The position numbers and the translations under genes are program-made. Below, in pieces: positions 5,338 through 5,684 of a DNA stretch of 5,684 bases; positions within the stretch are counted from its first letter, which is position 1; each line of letters begins with the position of its first letter. The stretch spans positions 1-5,684 of the forward strand of contig DNPO01000238.1 in the NCBI GenBank assembly GCA_003501375.1, given 5' to 3'. Below the pieces are notes generated by a model. The model was not told the DNA's origin and searched no databases. It saw only the letters and a list, made by a program, of their open reading frames with translations. This DNA comes from Candidatus Sumerlaeota bacterium. Its GTDB lineage: Bacteria; Sumerlaeota; Sumerlaeia; UBA8349.

Positions 5338-5684
5338 TCACCCCATCACCCCGCACGCCCTTACCTGCGGCGCACCGTATTTCGCATACGTTTCGTCCGC
5401 TTCCACCCGCAACACCCCGCTGTTAAAATACGGCTTCAAAAATCCAATCCCGCCAGTCTTGGCGCTCTCCGACGCCTCGCATAAATCCCGCTCCAACGCC
5501 GCCAATAAATCCATCACCCCTTTGCTCGCCCCTTCAAAATCCAACACCTCTTCCGTCCACGCGGTCTTGACCAGCGGCGACGCATTGCTGCTACTTAAAT
5601 AGTTAATCAGCATCGAATTCGCCTGATTCAAAATGCACTTGATCACCATCCGCGCATCGAACACCCGACCGCTCGCCTCATGCA
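5338..5684 (-). CDS. C-terminal part of an unrecognised protein (5' end outside window)
   Basis: The frame is open from the right edge of the window to TGA at 5340-5338, giving 114 complete visible codons. A GTG at 5664 is a possible start, but the frame continues upstream through HEASGR without a stop, so I treat the gene as truncated by the window. The opposite-strand frame over the same bases (5288-5602) begins inside the repeat and reads as low-quality sequence, whereas this one has a mixed, protein-like composition. Visible are a mostly helical start (ARMVIKCILNQANSMLINYL), a second helical, acidic stretch (VMDLLAALERDLCEASESA), then GGIGFLKPYF, VLRVEADETYAKYGAPQVRA and the end CGVMG. 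There are no membrane segments or known catalytic motifs. It converges on menA, and the palindromic repeat starts 14 bp past its stop. I do not recognise the family. Confidence 0.68.
   Translation of the reverse strand, partial: HEASGRVFDARMVIKCILNQANSMLINYLSSSNASPLVKTAWTEEVLDFEGASKGVMDLLAALERDLCEASESAKTGGIGFLKPYFNSGVLRVEADETYAKYGAPQVRACGVMG

Noticed and set aside
5288..5602. 104-codon + strand frame in the right part of the window
   Set aside because: It begins inside the palindromic repeat, has no ribosome site and is antisense to a frame with better coding character.

Overview
The window comes from the chromosome (or a metagenomic contig) of a bacterium with moderate G+C content and mostly Shine-Dalgarno-led genes. 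The pairing of a secreted GH5 glucanase with a menaquinone-type prenyltransferase, together with a palindromic intergenic repeat built from AGATTACACAGATT-like and CTTTGCGAGA-like words, reminds me of the Verrucomicrobia/Lentisphaerae part of the PVC group. This placement is an impression from memory and is weak. No rRNA, tRNA, CRISPR array, transposase or phage gene is visible.

Layout. Four genes run left to right on the + strand. (1) 5-1855 is a large polytopic membrane protein resembling GT-C-type membrane glycosyltransferases; it may begin before the window. (2) 1908-3047 is an exported GH5 endoglucanase, probably subfamily 4, 52 bp downstream with a strong Shine-Dalgarno. (3) 3226-4059 is a cytoplasmic metal-dependent amidohydrolase preceded by a structured leader. 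(4) 4079-4960 is a UbiA-family prenyltransferase, best called MenA, 19 bp after gene 3 and probably cotranscribed with it. A fifth gene enters from the right on the - strand (5338-5684, 5' end outside the window) and is not recognised.

Intergenic regions. The 178 bp between genes 2 and 3 hold a terminator-like A/T-rich inverted repeat and then two interlocked 7-bp inverted repeats of identical geometry. A CCTCG word between their right-hand arms is complementary to the Shine-Dalgarno of gene 3. The 377-bp convergent gap between menA and the - strand gene holds an intrinsic terminator whose T tract lies on the - strand, a pyrimidine-rich tract, a tiny Shine-Dalgarno-led reading frame, and an approximately 185-bp imperfect palindrome with an 18-bp perfect arm.

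How the genes work together. MenA makes demethylmenaquinone for respiration. The hydrolase next to it is probably co-expressed, but no biochemical link can be read from the sequence. The glucanase degrades external beta-glucan. The membrane protein before it may be involved in cell-surface glycan work, but the pairing may be only positional. I see no convincing new defence, mobile or biosynthetic system. The observations most worth testing are the interlocked leader upstream of gene 3 and the large palindrome.
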